A program made the position numbers and the translations under genes. DNA of 64,000 nt from NCBI RefSeq assembly GCF_002777825.1, contig NZ_MEIR01000080.1, positions 248,001 to 312,000 of the forward strand, written 5' to 3'. The DNA comes from Snodgrassella alvi. Its GTDB lineage: Bacteria > Pseudomonadota > Gammaproteobacteria > Burkholderiales > Neisseriaceae. Numbering within the stretch: the stretch's first letter is position 1; each line of letters begins with the position of its first letter. Below are positions 10,826 to 20,286 of the stretch, piece after piece. Under the pieces are notes generated by a model. It was not told where the DNA came from. It searched no databases and saw only the letters and a program-made list of their open reading frames with translations.

Positions 10826-10866
10826 AAAATCACCTGAATAAACATTATTCAGGTGATTTTTTTATT
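10826..10866 (+). terminator. tRNA-Ser terminator
   Basis: Thirteen-base-pair stem ATCACCTGAATAA/TTATTCAGGTGAT with a 3-nt loop, followed by a long T-run. It ends the tRNA-Ser transcript. The second, decayed copy of the block lacks it. Confidence 0.85.
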
Positions 10867-11451
10867 TAAATCTGTGTGGTATTTTAGGTATTTCAAAACT
10901 AAGTTATATATATTAATCATGATACATAACCAAAGTAGTTATCCTTTCCAAGCAGAATCGGCGCGACAAACAAACCATATAAACATTCCAATAAAGGTAT
11001 CTAATATATTTATTGCCCTCAAGTAAGAAGTCATGGCATTTAACCTATAAACACTTAAGTGATAATAAAACAGATATACCTGAATAATTAGGAATAAGAT
11101 TTATAGAATTATGTAAAACATATCGTCAACGATTTTTAGAAAAACTGGTTATTTCAACCATTATTGATTGTTTCTACATATATTCTTTGCTAAATATTAT
11201 TCACCTGCATAGTATGCAAAGAATGAGAGCAGCGCACATCATTAAATACAAGCCTGGAATTCATCTTCTTCAAAAATTATAAAATTTAAACCAATTAAAT
11301 TTTCCGCTATACCTACGTGTAAAATATATTCAAATAAAAGTTTTAATATTTATGAATAATAATTATCATTTATCTTTGAATTCAACATACATTTAATATA
11401 ACCACATATTACATATATAGTGATTTATATACTTTAAGAAGGCAATAAATC

Positions 11452-11937
11452 ATGATAAAGCCTATTTCAAACGTTACATTAAAACCATTACCACCCGATA
11501 AAAATGGCAATATCTTTTCCCACATCGAAATAGATGGTATTCGTCATAGTATTTCTGTGTCTGATGCTTTTCTGGAAGCAGCGTTTAGTTATCAGGATAA
11601 ATATATTCTCATATTTGTAACATTAGATGGCGGTTGCTTTGAAGAATTACTACATATATATTTGCTGGATCCATATCGTGATAAAGTACTTGATTATGCC
11701 ATTATCGGTAATTTATATAGTTTTACCTATGGCGATGTGTCCAGTATTCAAATAAGAGCAGATAACACTATTTTTTTTAAATTTATTACTGCAGATGGAT
11801 GGTTACTTACCCTATTCAAACAACCTGCAAGAACTTTCCCGATTTCATTTAAAACACTTTTTGTAATTCAACGTCCATTCGCATTTAAACGTTATTTCTC
11901 AATTACTGCAAATAAAACCACGCATCTTCAAAGATAG
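11452..11937 (+). CDS. Unknown 161-aa protein, copy 1 of a tandem pair
   Basis: I do not recognise the family. The sequence starts MIKPISNVTLKPLPPDKNGN and alternates beta-strand-like hydrophobic stretches with turns (SVSDAFLEAAFSYQDKYIL, ADGWLLTLFKQPARTF). It has no signal peptide and no membrane helix. AAGAAGGC lies 9 nt before the ATG. It is ~95% identical to the 12414 copy except for the tail, which was replaced at the duplication junction (ending NKTTHLQR). Two sister copies just before a membrane-active protein suggest an immunity or partner role, but this is only context. Confidence 0.75.
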   Translation: MIKPISNVTLKPLPPDKNGNIFSHIEIDGIRHSISVSDAFLEAAFSYQDKYILIFVTLDGGCFEELLHIYLLDPYRDKVLDYAIIGNLYSFTYGDVSSIQIRADNTIFFKFITADGWLLTLFKQPARTFPISFKTLFVIQRPFAFKRYFSITANKTTHLQR

Positions 11938-12026
11938 AGGTATGGTAAAACGGTTTAATGCAACAGTCTTGAAAACTGTCGTGAACTGACAGGCTACCGT
12001 AAGTTCGAATTTCACCACTTCCGCCA
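11936..12026 (+). pseudogene. Decayed tRNA-Ser copy
   Basis: Same 91-nt length as the intact tRNA and aligns without gaps, but carries about 20 changes, mostly G-to-A and C-to-T. The acceptor arm has two mismatches (AGAGGTA/CACTTCC), the variable arm is broken and the T-stem has an A-C mismatch. The anticodon loop CTTGAAA, TTCGAAT loop and CCA are intact. The anticodon stem stays paired through a matched G-C to A-T change (ACAGT/ACTGT). The first two bases overlap the stop of the upstream ORF. Probably non-functional. Confidence 0.8.
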
Positions 12027-12413
12027 ATGCATTCCAAGCAAAATCAGCGCCACAAATAAACTATATAAACGCTCCGGTGAAAGTATCTAATATATTTATT
12101 GCCCTCGAGTAGGAAGTAGTAGCGTTTAAGCTATAAACGTTTAAGTGATAACAAAACAGATATACTTAAATAATTAGATATAAGATTTATAGTATTACAT
12201 AATATATATTGCTAATGATTTTTAGAAAAAATGGTTATTTCAACCATTATTGATTGTTTCTACATATATTATTTGCTAAATATCATTTACCTGCGCAGTA
12301 TGCAAAGAATGAGAACAGCCCATAATTTATTTTTGAATCCGACATACATTTAATATAAAATCACCACATATTACATATGTAGTGATTTATATACTTTAAG
12401 AAGGCAATAAATC

Positions 12414-12884
12414 ATGATAGAGCCTATTTCAAACGTTACATTAAAACCATTACCACCCGATAAAAATGGCAATATCTTTTCCCATATCGAAATAGATGGT
12501 ATTCGTCATAGTATTTCTGTGTCTGGTGCTTTTCTGGAAGCAGCATTTAGTTATCAGGATAAATATATTCTCATATTTGTAACATTAGAGGGCGGTTGCT
12601 TTGAAGAATTACTACATATATATTTGCTGGATCCATATCGTGATAAAGTAATTGATTATGCCATTATCGGTAATTTATATGGTTATGCCTATGGTGATGT
12701 GTCCAGTATTCAAATAAAAGCAGATAACACTATTTTTTTTAAATTTATTACTGCAGATGGATGGTTACTTACCCTATTCAAACAACCTGCAAGAACTTTC
12801 CCGATTTCATTTAAAGCACTTTTTGTAATTCAACGTCCATTCGCATTTAAACGTTATTTTTCAATTACAGAAATTAAAACATAG
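12414..12884 (+). CDS. Unknown 156-aa protein, copy 2 of a tandem pair
   Basis: Second copy of the 11452 ORF, with the same leader and AAGAAGGC Shine-Dalgarno and about ten amino-acid differences (such as E for K at residue 3 and SFT to GYA near residue 84). This copy keeps what is likely the native C-terminus (SITEIKT). It ends 42 nt before the SD-led glycine-rich protein at 12927 and may be co-transcribed with it. No known domain recognised. Confidence 0.75.
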   Translation: MIEPISNVTLKPLPPDKNGNIFSHIEIDGIRHSISVSGAFLEAAFSYQDKYILIFVTLEGGCFEELLHIYLLDPYRDKVIDYAIIGNLYGYAYGDVSSIQIKADNTIFFKFITADGWLLTLFKQPARTFPISFKALFVIQRPFAFKRYFSITEIKT

Positions 12885-12926
12885 CAATACAGTTTTGGAA
12901 CTATCAATTTTACGAAAGGAGATATT

Positions 12927-13682
12927 TTGGAGCATACTATTCATCAACAAAACTTAATCATGCCAATTAAAGTTAAAGATAATGACCCAAAAGACCAAGA
13001 ATATAAAAAGGAATTCGAATCTACTATTCGTTCTATTCAATATGTTGCCGATGGCATTATGCTGCAAGGTATTCATGATAATAAAGTCAGAACCGAGTAT
13101 CGCAACGAAATCAAAAAAATGAGTGATGGCTTTCGCAATGAAGTTCTTGCAGGCAAAATGACATGGCAAGAAGCTGCCAAACAAGCCAGTAATACTAGAA
13201 ATGAATTATTGAAATTATCTAGAAACAAAACATGGCCAATTGGTCTTTCTATTGCAAAAAAATTAAAGTCTAATGGTTTAGAATTCGCAGATTTACAAAA
13301 TAAATATGCGAATGAGTTATATAACTCAAATTCTAATTCACTTAAAAGTCAAGTAAAAATGGATGCTATCCATGCAAAGATTGTCATAAAGGCAGGTGTA
13401 TCCAACTCAGCTGTTGATTCTCGATTACTAGTTTTTTCAAAATGTGCGCGAGGATTTATAGCTTTCTCACTAGCTATTTCTGCCTACAATATTTGGACAG
13501 CAGAAAATAAAGTAAATGCTACTTTAAAAGAAGGTTCAATGATGGCGGCCGGATTTGCCGGTTCGATGGCAGGAGGAGCTGCTGGCTTAACTTGCGGCCC
13601 TGCTGCTGTAGTTTGCGTTCCTGTAGGTGCATTTATAGGCGGTTTTATGGCTGCATTTGGCGTAGATTATTTTTGGAAATAA
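12927..13682 (+). CDS. Glycine-rich membrane-active protein, possible toxin/effector
   Basis: The start is a TTG at 12927, chosen because a strong AAAGGAG lies 5 nt upstream; the next ATG (12960) has no SD. The 251-aa product has a charged helical N-terminal two thirds (KKEFESTIRSIQYVADGI..., KMTWQEAAKQASNTRNELLKL) and a hydrophobic helix at ~173-187. A C-terminal glycine-zipper hairpin (MMAAGFAGSMAGGAAG, then GAFIGGFMAAFGVDYF) ends the protein. Such tails occur in pore-forming and interbacterial toxins. The toxin role is an inference; no signal peptide or secretion marker is visible. The preceding tandem ORFs are candidate immunity genes. Confidence 0.6.
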   Translation: MEHTIHQQNLIMPIKVKDNDPKDQEYKKEFESTIRSIQYVADGIMLQGIHDNKVRTEYRNEIKKMSDGFRNEVLAGKMTWQEAAKQASNTRNELLKLSRNKTWPIGLSIAKKLKSNGLEFADLQNKYANELYNSNSNSLKSQVKMDAIHAKIVIKAGVSNSAVDSRLLVFSKCARGFIAFSLAISAYNIWTAENKVNATLKEGSMMAAGFAGSMAGGAAGLTCGPAAVVCVPVGAFIGGFMAAFGVDYFWK

Positions 13683-13758
13683 TTAAAGCTCAACAATATG
13701 GGCTTTAAATTATAAAAGTATAAATCAGACCCGAGATTGAAGAGCAGGCTTGAACAAA

Positions 13759-14718
13759 ATGACAGAAGCTTTCCACTACCCACCAGAGTTATTCAACTTA
13801 CTTGTTGATACTATTCCTTTACTTTGTCGCAGCAAGAAAGATGTAGTCTTGTTTTTTCGTGGAGCAGGTGTTGCGCCGGAAGATACCACCGAAGTCGAAA
13901 ATTTAGTGTCATATAGTCCTGACACCATAAACAAATATAATATTGTCCGTACTGTTTTAATAAAAGTAAATGCTCGCGGAGACAGTGGGCTCCGTGTCCG
14001 CCGTGAAATTGTGAAACGAGTGGTAGAATTTGAAAATTTCGAAACTTGCTGGGAAAATGACCAATTTAAAGCCAAAGGATTGGTTGCCAGCATTCGCGAA
14101 GTTGTTCATAAAAAAGACTCGTTTACTCGAATGAAGCAAGAGCGAGATGCTGAACGAAATGAGCGGCTAGCAAAGCAGTCTGCTGAACGCAACGTAATCA
14201 TTGAAAAGCGAATAAGGCTGGATAACATTCAAAACCGGCTATCAGCACTTTTCACAATGGATGATAAGCCACATCAACGTGGTAAGCTACTGGAGCCTGT
14301 GCTAAATGACCTATTCCAGGCATATGGAATACTTATGCGCCAAGACTTCCGCCGCCAAGCTCATGATACAACCGTGGTACTTGAGCAGATTGATGGCGTT
14401 ATCGAATTGAATGGACAAATACATCTTGTCGAAATGAAATGGCTAAATTCACCTGTAGGTATGGCTGAGTTTACACCACATCTATACCGCCTTTTTTCTC
14501 GTACCGATGCACACGGTATTTTTATCGCTACCAACGGATATACTGACGCAGTAATGACTGAATGTCGAAATATCCTTAATAAGAAAACGATATTTCTGTG
14601 TTCATTACATGAGTTCGTCATGCTACTTCAACGTCAAGGCGACTTGGTTGAATTCTTGAAGCGTAAATCCGCAGCTGCCATCATAGACAAAAATCCGTTT
14701 TTAGAAATTTTGTTCTAA
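13759..14718 (+). CDS. Mrr-like restriction endonuclease (PD-(D/E)xK)
   Basis: The C-terminal half has the nuclease core: helix A with Glu (GKLLEPVLNDLFQAYG), Asp in QIDGVIEL and the ExK motif in HLVEMKW (D212, E225, K227 from the ATG), then FIATNGYTDAVMTEC as in Mrr_cat proteins. The N-terminal ~115 residues (PPELFNLLVDTIPLL, KKDVVLFFRGAGV) form a separate domain, joined by a charged coiled coil (MKQERDAERNERLAKQ). The ATG at 13759 has AGG 9 nt upstream; the TTG at 13750 directly abuts that SD. No methylase gene is nearby, so it would act alone, perhaps on modified or foreign DNA. Confidence 0.75.
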   Translation: MTEAFHYPPELFNLLVDTIPLLCRSKKDVVLFFRGAGVAPEDTTEVENLVSYSPDTINKYNIVRTVLIKVNARGDSGLRVRREIVKRVVEFENFETCWENDQFKAKGLVASIREVVHKKDSFTRMKQERDAERNERLAKQSAERNVIIEKRIRLDNIQNRLSALFTMDDKPHQRGKLLEPVLNDLFQAYGILMRQDFRRQAHDTTVVLEQIDGVIELNGQIHLVEMKWLNSPVGMAEFTPHLYRLFSRTDAHGIFIATNGYTDAVMTECRNILNKKTIFLCSLHEFVMLLQRQGDLVEFLKRKSAAAIIDKNPFLEILF

Positions 14719-15290
14719 AAAGTAAAAAATGATTTTTTAAAGAATTTTTTTACGGCAAGTTTTTATCTGAAATTAAGTGGGGAAATTGCCCAAATTTTAA
14801 TCACTATAAGATTGGTTTGATTCACCTTGTTTTTTTATAGTTATCCACAGATATACTCACAAAATTTGTGAAATTCTGCCAACTATTCTTAACTGATATT
14901 TTACTATTAATTCGATACTGCTAGCCATTTATATCTATAATTTTATTACTTTTTCTTTAAAAACATGATATGACGCAAAATCAGCCAAATTTGAAGAATT
15001 AATAAAATTACCGTGATTGATTCTGTGCCTTTTACTCTGTGGAATTTTTGCATTGATTTCCAGCAGAATTGAATTGGTAATTTAGCAGAGTAAGGAAATT
15101 ATTCTTATACATTGAGCAATTATTATGCTACCTATTGTACTTTGTTTATTGATAATTAAATAAATCAGTCATATAAAGTGATTCTAATATTTATATACTG
15201 CTTGAAGAAATAATATACAGCTGTTTAAATTAAAATATTTCAATTTAAAAACAATACATTATTTATGAAATGAATTTTTAGCTATATTAG
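14719..15290. other. Gene-free AT-rich stretch upstream of clpB
   Basis: About 570 nt without a plausible gene on either strand. It holds one perfect DnaA-box word TTATCCACA (14841-14849). A single box in AT-rich DNA is weak evidence for any DnaA role. The clpB promoter lies at its right edge. Confidence 0.5.
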
Positions 15291-15293
15291 CCC

Positions 15294-15323
15294 TTGACAT
15301 TAATTTTCTAATACCAATATTTC
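15294..15323 (+). promoter_or_regulatory. Probable clpB promoter
   Basis: TTGACA at 15294-15299, preceded by CCC, with A/T-rich -10 candidates ATATTT or TATTTC 17-18 nt downstream. The CCCTTGAC context resembles the sigma-32 -35 element (CTTGA), and clpB is heat-shock controlled in relatives, but no good CCCCAT -10 is seen. AAAGGAAATTAG then precedes the clpB ATG. Confidence 0.5.
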
Positions 15324-15354
15324 TATCAATGAAAATTTAAATAAAGGAAATTAG

Positions 15355-17928
15355 ATGCGATTCGATAAGCTTACAGCAAAGTTTCAGCAGGCATTACAGG
15401 ATGCACAAAGTCTTGCACTTGGACAGGATGCTGGCTATCTTGAGGCAGTTTTCGTGTTGAAAGCCTTATTTAATGATACCGATAGTGGCAGTGCAGCCCT
15501 GTTAACACAAGCTGGTGCGAATGTAGCACAGGTAAAACAGCAAATTGAAGCCACTATTAGCGGCTTACCCAAGGTTTCTGGCCAAGGTGGCGAACTTCTG
15601 CCCAGTACAGAGTTACAGCATATTTTAAATCTAATGGATAAGGCAGCCATTAAACGCCATGATGCGTATATTGCCAGTGAATTATTTCTGCTGGCTGCTG
15701 TGCAGGAAAATGGTCAGTGTGGCCGTATTCTGAAACAGGCTGGTGCTACAGAAGATAAATTAAATATGGCCATTGATGCCGTTCGTGGAGGTGCAAGTGT
15801 GGATAACCCAAATGCAGAAGACCAACGTGAAGCACTGAAAAAATATACAACCGACCTGACAGAAAAAGCTCGCGCCGGCAAGCTGGATCCAGTGATTGGA
15901 CGCGATGATGAAATACGGCGTACGATTCTGGTGCTGGAACGGCGCACTAAAAATAATCCAGTGTTGATTGGCGAACCCGGCGTTGGTAAAACAGCGATTG
16001 TTGAAGGTTTGGCGCAGCGGATTGTCAATAATGAAGTTCCGGATTCTTTGCGCAATAAACGTTTGCTGATGCTTGATTTGGCCAGCCTAATTGCTGGCGC
16101 CAAATTCCGTGGAGAATTTGAAGAGCGTTTGAAAGCGGTACTCAATGATTTGGCCAAAGATGAAGGTAATACGATTATTTTTATTGATGAAATTCATACC
16201 TTAGTGGGCGCAGGCAAGGCAGATGGTGCCATGGATGCCGGCAATATGCTCAAGCCGGCACTGGCACGCGGTGAATTGCACTGCATTGGTGCTACTACAC
16301 TGGATGAATATCGCCAGTACATTGAAAAAGACCCTGCTCTGGAGCGGCGTTTTCAGAAAGTACTGGTTAAAGAACCTACGGTAGAAGACACTATTGCGAT
16401 TTTACGCGGTTTACAGGAACGCTATGAAATTTATCATGGTGTAGAAATTACTGATCCTGCAATTGTGGCCGCAGCAGAATTATCTAATCGCTATATTACC
16501 GACCGCTTTCTACCAGATAAGGCAATTGATTTAATTGATGAGGCTGCTTCACTGATTAAAGTTGAAAGCCAGTCTATGCCGGAAAGCATGGATAAACTTA
16601 AACGCCGCGAAATCCAGCTCGAAATCGAACGTGCCTCTCTGATTAAAGAAAATGATGAAGCGAGTAAAAAGCGCCTGGCTTTGCTGGATGAGGAGCTAGA
16701 TAATGTTAAACGCGAATTTGCCAATCTGGATGAAATCTGGAAAGCGGAGCGTGCCAAAGCTCAAGGTAGCGTAACCATTAAAGAGCAGATTGACCAGCTC
16801 AAAATTAAGATGGATGCACTCAAACGTGATGGTAAATGGGAAGAAGTGGCCAAACTACAATATGAAGAGTTGCCACGATTGGAAGCGCAGTTGCAGGCAG
16901 CAGACAGTGGCAGGCAAGATAACCAACCCAACAAACTATTGCGTACTAAAGTCGGTTCGGAAGAAATTGCTGAAATTGTTTCACGCATGACTGGTATTCC
17001 AGTAACGAAAATGATGGCGGGTGAGCGGGAAAAATTACTCAAAATCGAAGAAGTGCTACATGAGCGTGTAGTTGGACAGGATGAAGCGGTTCGGGCAGTA
17101 GCAGATGCCATTCGCCGTTCACGCTCTGGCCTGGCAGACCCGAACAAACCTTATGGCAGCTTTCTGTTTCTCGGTCCTACGGGTGTCGGCAAAACGGAAC
17201 TCTGCAAAACACTGGCAAGCTTTCTGTTCGACAGTGAAACCCATCTGATTCGGGTGGATATGTCTGAATATATGGAAAAACATTCCGTAGCACGTTTGAT
17301 TGGTGCGCCTCCCGGCTATGTCGGGTATGAGGAAGGCGGCTTTCTGACTGAACAGGTACGGCGTAATCCATATAGTGTAGTTTTGCTGGATGAAGTGGAA
17401 AAAGCTCATCCGGATGTTTTCAATATTCTGTTACAAGTACTGGACGATGGCCGTTTGACTGATGGTCAGGGACGAACGGTGGATTTCAAAAACACGGTTA
17501 TTGTGATGACATCCAATATTGGTAGTCAGGAAATCCAGAAGATGGTGAGTGATGATTATGAAGCCATCAAGGCAGTGGTAATGGAAGAAGTCAAACAATA
17601 TTTCCGCCCTGAGCTGATTAACCGTATTGATGAGGTAGTGGTATTCCATAGCCTCAATCAATCAAATATCCGTGCTATTGCCAATATTCAATTGGCTGGC
17701 CTGCGCCATCGTCTGGAAAAAATGGATTTACATTTACAGGTTGATGATGCTGCTCTGGATGTACTGGCTAAAGTGGGCTTTGATCCAGTGTATGGCGCCC
17801 GCCCCTTGAAACGCGCTATCCAGACGGAAATTGAAAACCCATTGGCTAAAGAGTTACTGGCAGGCAATTATGCGCCAGACAGTACGATTATGCTGACTGC
17901 GGAAAATGGTACACTGACTTTTGCCTGA
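15355..17928 (+). CDS. clpB: Disaggregase chaperone ClpB
   Basis: Hexameric Hsp100 ATPase that rescues aggregated proteins together with DnaK. The 857-aa chain is full length. It has an N-terminal Clp repeat domain (1-~145), AAA1 with Walker A GEPGVGKT (~206) and [14 protein letters not shown], and pore loop [11 protein letters not shown]. The coiled-coil middle domain spans ~400-525 ([14 protein letters not shown]...). AAA2 has Walker A GPTGVGKT (~605), pore loop GYVGYEEGG and the C-terminal ARPLKRAIQ. Monocistronic with its own terminator. Confidence 0.97.
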   Translation: MRFDKLTAKFQQALQDAQSLALGQDAGYLEAVFVLKALFNDTDSGSAALLTQAGANVAQVKQQIEATISGLPKVSGQGGELLPSTELQHILNLMDKAAIKRHDAYIASELFLLAAVQENGQCGRILKQAGATEDKLNMAIDAVRGGASVDNPNAEDQREALKKYTTDLTEKARAGKLDPVIGRDDEIRRTILVLERRTKNNPVLIGEPGVGKTAIVEGLAQRIVNNEVPDSLRNKRLLMLDLASLIAGAKFRGEFEERLKAVLNDLAKDEGNTIIFIDEIHTLVGAGKADGAMDAGNMLKPALARGELHCIGATTLDEYRQYIEKDPALERRFQKVLVKEPTVEDTIAILRGLQERYEIYHGVEITDPAIVAAAELSNRYITDRFLPDKAIDLIDEAASLIKVESQSMPESMDKLKRREIQLEIERASLIKENDEASKKRLALLDEELDNVKREFANLDEIWKAERAKAQGSVTIKEQIDQLKIKMDALKRDGKWEEVAKLQYEELPRLEAQLQAADSGRQDNQPNKLLRTKVGSEEIAEIVSRMTGIPVTKMMAGEREKLLKIEEVLHERVVGQDEAVRAVADAIRRSRSGLADPNKPYGSFLFLGPTGVGKTELCKTLASFLFDSETHLIRVDMSEYMEKHSVARLIGAPPGYVGYEEGGFLTEQVRRNPYSVVLLDEVEKAHPDVFNILLQVLDDGRLTDGQGRTVDFKNTVIVMTSNIGSQEIQKMVSDDYEAIKAVVMEEVKQYFRPELINRIDEVVVFHSLNQSNIRAIANIQLAGLRHRLEKMDLHLQVDDAALDVLAKVGFDPVYGARPLKRAIQTEIENPLAKELLAGNYAPDSTIMLTAENGTLTFA

Positions 17929-17937
17929 TAAATGATT

Positions 17938-17970
17938 AAAGAAACCTGCATTTGTGCAGGTTTCTTTTTA
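17938..17970 (+). terminator. clpB terminator
   Basis: Perfect stem AAAGAAACCTGCA/TGCAGGTTTCTTT with a TTTG loop and a T-run, starting 9 nt after the clpB stop. Confidence 0.9.
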
Positions 17971-18382
17971 ACGGCAAAACAGCTTTGGGATTAATTTACG
18001 CTGATATCAGCGATAGCCTATAGCATATAGCATTGCCATGCAAGGTATCCATCAATGCATAATTGGCTGGTGCTGATACTCCCTATTTTGTTTTCGATTT
18101 TATTTTGCTGAAACAGAAATCAGGATATTTATTTGCCAGCAGTCTTCTGCTTTTCAAAATCATATTTTGAAAAGATAAAACGGGCTAATAGCAATTTTTA
18201 ATCTACACTGCCACCTTGAAAATTGAATTTATAAATATATAAATATAAAGTTTGGTTATACACCTTAGCTAAATATATTTTTCAAACAAATATATATCTA
18301 AATATTTCCCATCAAAATTAAATACTATTAATATTATTGGTATATATTAATGAATGTTTACTTTATTGTTTGATTTCAAATT
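17971..18382. other. Gene-free AT-rich stretch
   Basis: About 410 nt between the clpB terminator and the SD of the dead serine-hydrolase gene. I see no gene, no RNA and no clear repeat; it presumably contains the promoter of the pseudogene. Confidence 0.4.
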
Positions 18383-18393
18383 GGAGATATTTA

Positions 18394-19673
18394 ATGTATT
18401 CCTCACATATGAAAATAAAAACGGTTTTACTGGCTTTTTGTCTTACCACAGCCTTTAATATTCAGGCTAGCCCAGTACTGAATAGCTGTAAATCATTGCA
18501 TTTGAACAACTGTCCTACTCCAGTTGACACCAAACTGCCAGATGTTAAAAACATGCTCACTTGGAATCAGTAACAGCGTGCTATTGGTTTCCGTAATGAT
18601 TACCTCTCTTATGATGCAGATGTATTTTATGCATCCAGTGGTCAGCCACTACCACGTGCACCGCACAATCTCTCTAAAGTGGGTCATCAGTTAAATGGAA
18701 AGTCATATCTGCTGAAAGACTATTTAAAGCGCAATAATGTCACTGAAATGATGGTAAGGTGGTATGGGATTTCTACGCCAATGGTAACAATCCTACTACA
18801 TTGTGGACATCTCGTTCTGTGAGCAAATCGGTTGTTTCTACCTTGATAGGTGTCGCGCTGAAAGAAGGTAAATTCAAATCACTGGATGATGAAGTGGTGA
18901 AATACAATCACGATGTACGCGGTACGGCGTGGGAACATGTTACGATTCGTCAATTGCTTCAGCATACTTCGCAGCTGGAATGAAGATTATACCAACTCGC
19001 AATCAGACTTCTCTCAGCTTACCCAGTGTGAGGTTCACCCGAATACTTATGCCCGTGTTAACAATCTGGTCAAAGATCCGAAACGCAAAGCTTATGCCAA
19101 ACTGGGTAAAGCTTGGTCGTACTCTCCCGGTGGAGCATGACTACTGGGTGATACATTGGAAAAAGCCACAGGAGTAAGTATTGCCAAATATCTTCAGGAC
19201 AAAATCTGGCAGCCATATGGCATGAACCGAGACGGTGTATGGCACAGCTACACAGTGGGCAAACATGATGTTGGTGCTCATGGTTTTAATGCCACGCTGG
19301 AGGATTGGGGTAAATTCGGCCTATTTGTGATGAATAACGGTATATTCCCCAAAACTGGGTGAAAGATGCACGCAGCTGGAATAAGGCCAAAAATTCTGTC
19401 AGCAAACTACATTCTGAAGGTACTTATAATTATGAATGGTGGAATAACAGCGTTCCAGCCAAAGCAACTAATGTTGCGCCCACAACAGGTTTGGACAATC
19501 AAGACAGTACGTGGGCATTAGGTATTTACGGGCAAATTATTATGGTTAATCAGGCCCAGAAACTGGTTATCGTGCAATGGTCAATCTGGCCAAAAGCGGA
19601 ATCATCCATGCTGGAACAACCGCTGGAAGCTTCACTGATGTTTAATGCTATTGCTAACAAACTGGCTTCATAA
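18394..19673 (+). pseudogene. Serine hydrolase (class C beta-lactamase family), multiply disrupted
   Basis: A secreted protein gene with an intact SD (GGAG, 7 nt spacing) and signal peptide (MKIKTVLLAFCLTTAFNIQAS), broken in at least five places. There is an in-frame TAA at 18571, a frameshift near 18755, a short deletion/frameshift near 18979, a TGA at 19138 where Trp is expected (SPGGA-stop-LLGDTLEKATG), and a one-base shift near 19355. The nucleophile motif SVSK (in SRSVSKSVVS) and the HTS and YSPGGA regions are readable across frames. This matches the beta-lactamase/6-aminohexanoate-dimer hydrolase fold. About 420 codons originally. Almost certainly non-functional. Confidence 0.88.
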
Positions 19674-19772
19674 CTGCTATTATTCAGCTTAATACAATCT
19701 GCATCAGATAACTTGTCAGGCTGTTTCTGGTGCTTTTTTATTAACCACATAACTTAATGGCAAATACTGATT

Positions 19773-20237
19773 ATGGCAGAAGAGATTGAACGCAAATTTC
19801 TGGTAAAAGGCAATGGCTGGCGGGGCTTGGCGCCTGCGATACATTTTTGCCAAGGCTATTTGTCCACCATCAAGGAGCGCACGGTACGTATTCGTATCTG
19901 CGGCACTCAAGCTTGGCTAACCATCAAAAGTACTAATCGGGGCATTACACGCACCGAATTTGAATACTCAATACCCGTTGAAGACGCTCAGCATATGCTC
20001 AGTAATATGGCCGAACAGCCAATAATTGAGAAATACCGTTATCGCATACCATTAAATGGTCTGGTGTGGGAAGTTGATGAATTTTTAGGCGCTAATCTGG
20101 GGCTGATTGTGGCTGAGGTTGAATTGAATCAGACTAATCAGCAAATTGTCCTACCAAACTGGATTGGACAGGAAGTATCGGATGACCCACGCTATTACAA
20201 TAGCAATCTGGTCAGTCTGCCGTTTACCTTATGGTAA
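19773..20237 (+). CDS. CYTH-domain triphosphatase-like protein
   Basis: The 154-aa protein begins with the CYTH signature ExExK (E4-I-E-R-K8) and continues with charged beta strands of the triphosphate tunnel (TVRIRICGTQAWLTIKS, RTEFEYSIP, EKYRYRIPL, WEVDEFLG, LIVAEVEL). Stand-alone short CYTH proteins usually hydrolyse inorganic tripolyphosphate. Intact, ATG start at 19773. Convergent with prmB. Confidence 0.88.
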   Translation: MAEEIERKFLVKGNGWRGLAPAIHFCQGYLSTIKERTVRIRICGTQAWLTIKSTNRGITRTEFEYSIPVEDAQHMLSNMAEQPIIEKYRYRIPLNGLVWEVDEFLGANLGLIVAEVELNQTNQQIVLPNWIGQEVSDDPRYYNSNLVSLPFTLW

Positions 20238-20286
20238 ATACCCAAGATTCCATAATGTGCGACAAGCTGACCAGACAGGCAACAAT

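Noticed and set aside
11936-12026. Second functional tRNA-Ser
   Set aside because: Mismatches in acceptor, variable and T-stems make folding poor; scored as pseudogene.
11936-12026. tRNA copy as attachment site of an integrated island
   Set aside because: No integrase nearby, and the similarity extends over the whole flank and ORF, which fits tandem duplication better than att repeats.
14841-14849. DnaA box as part of a replication origin
   Set aside because: Only one perfect box was found and no cluster, dnaA or dnaN gene is near.
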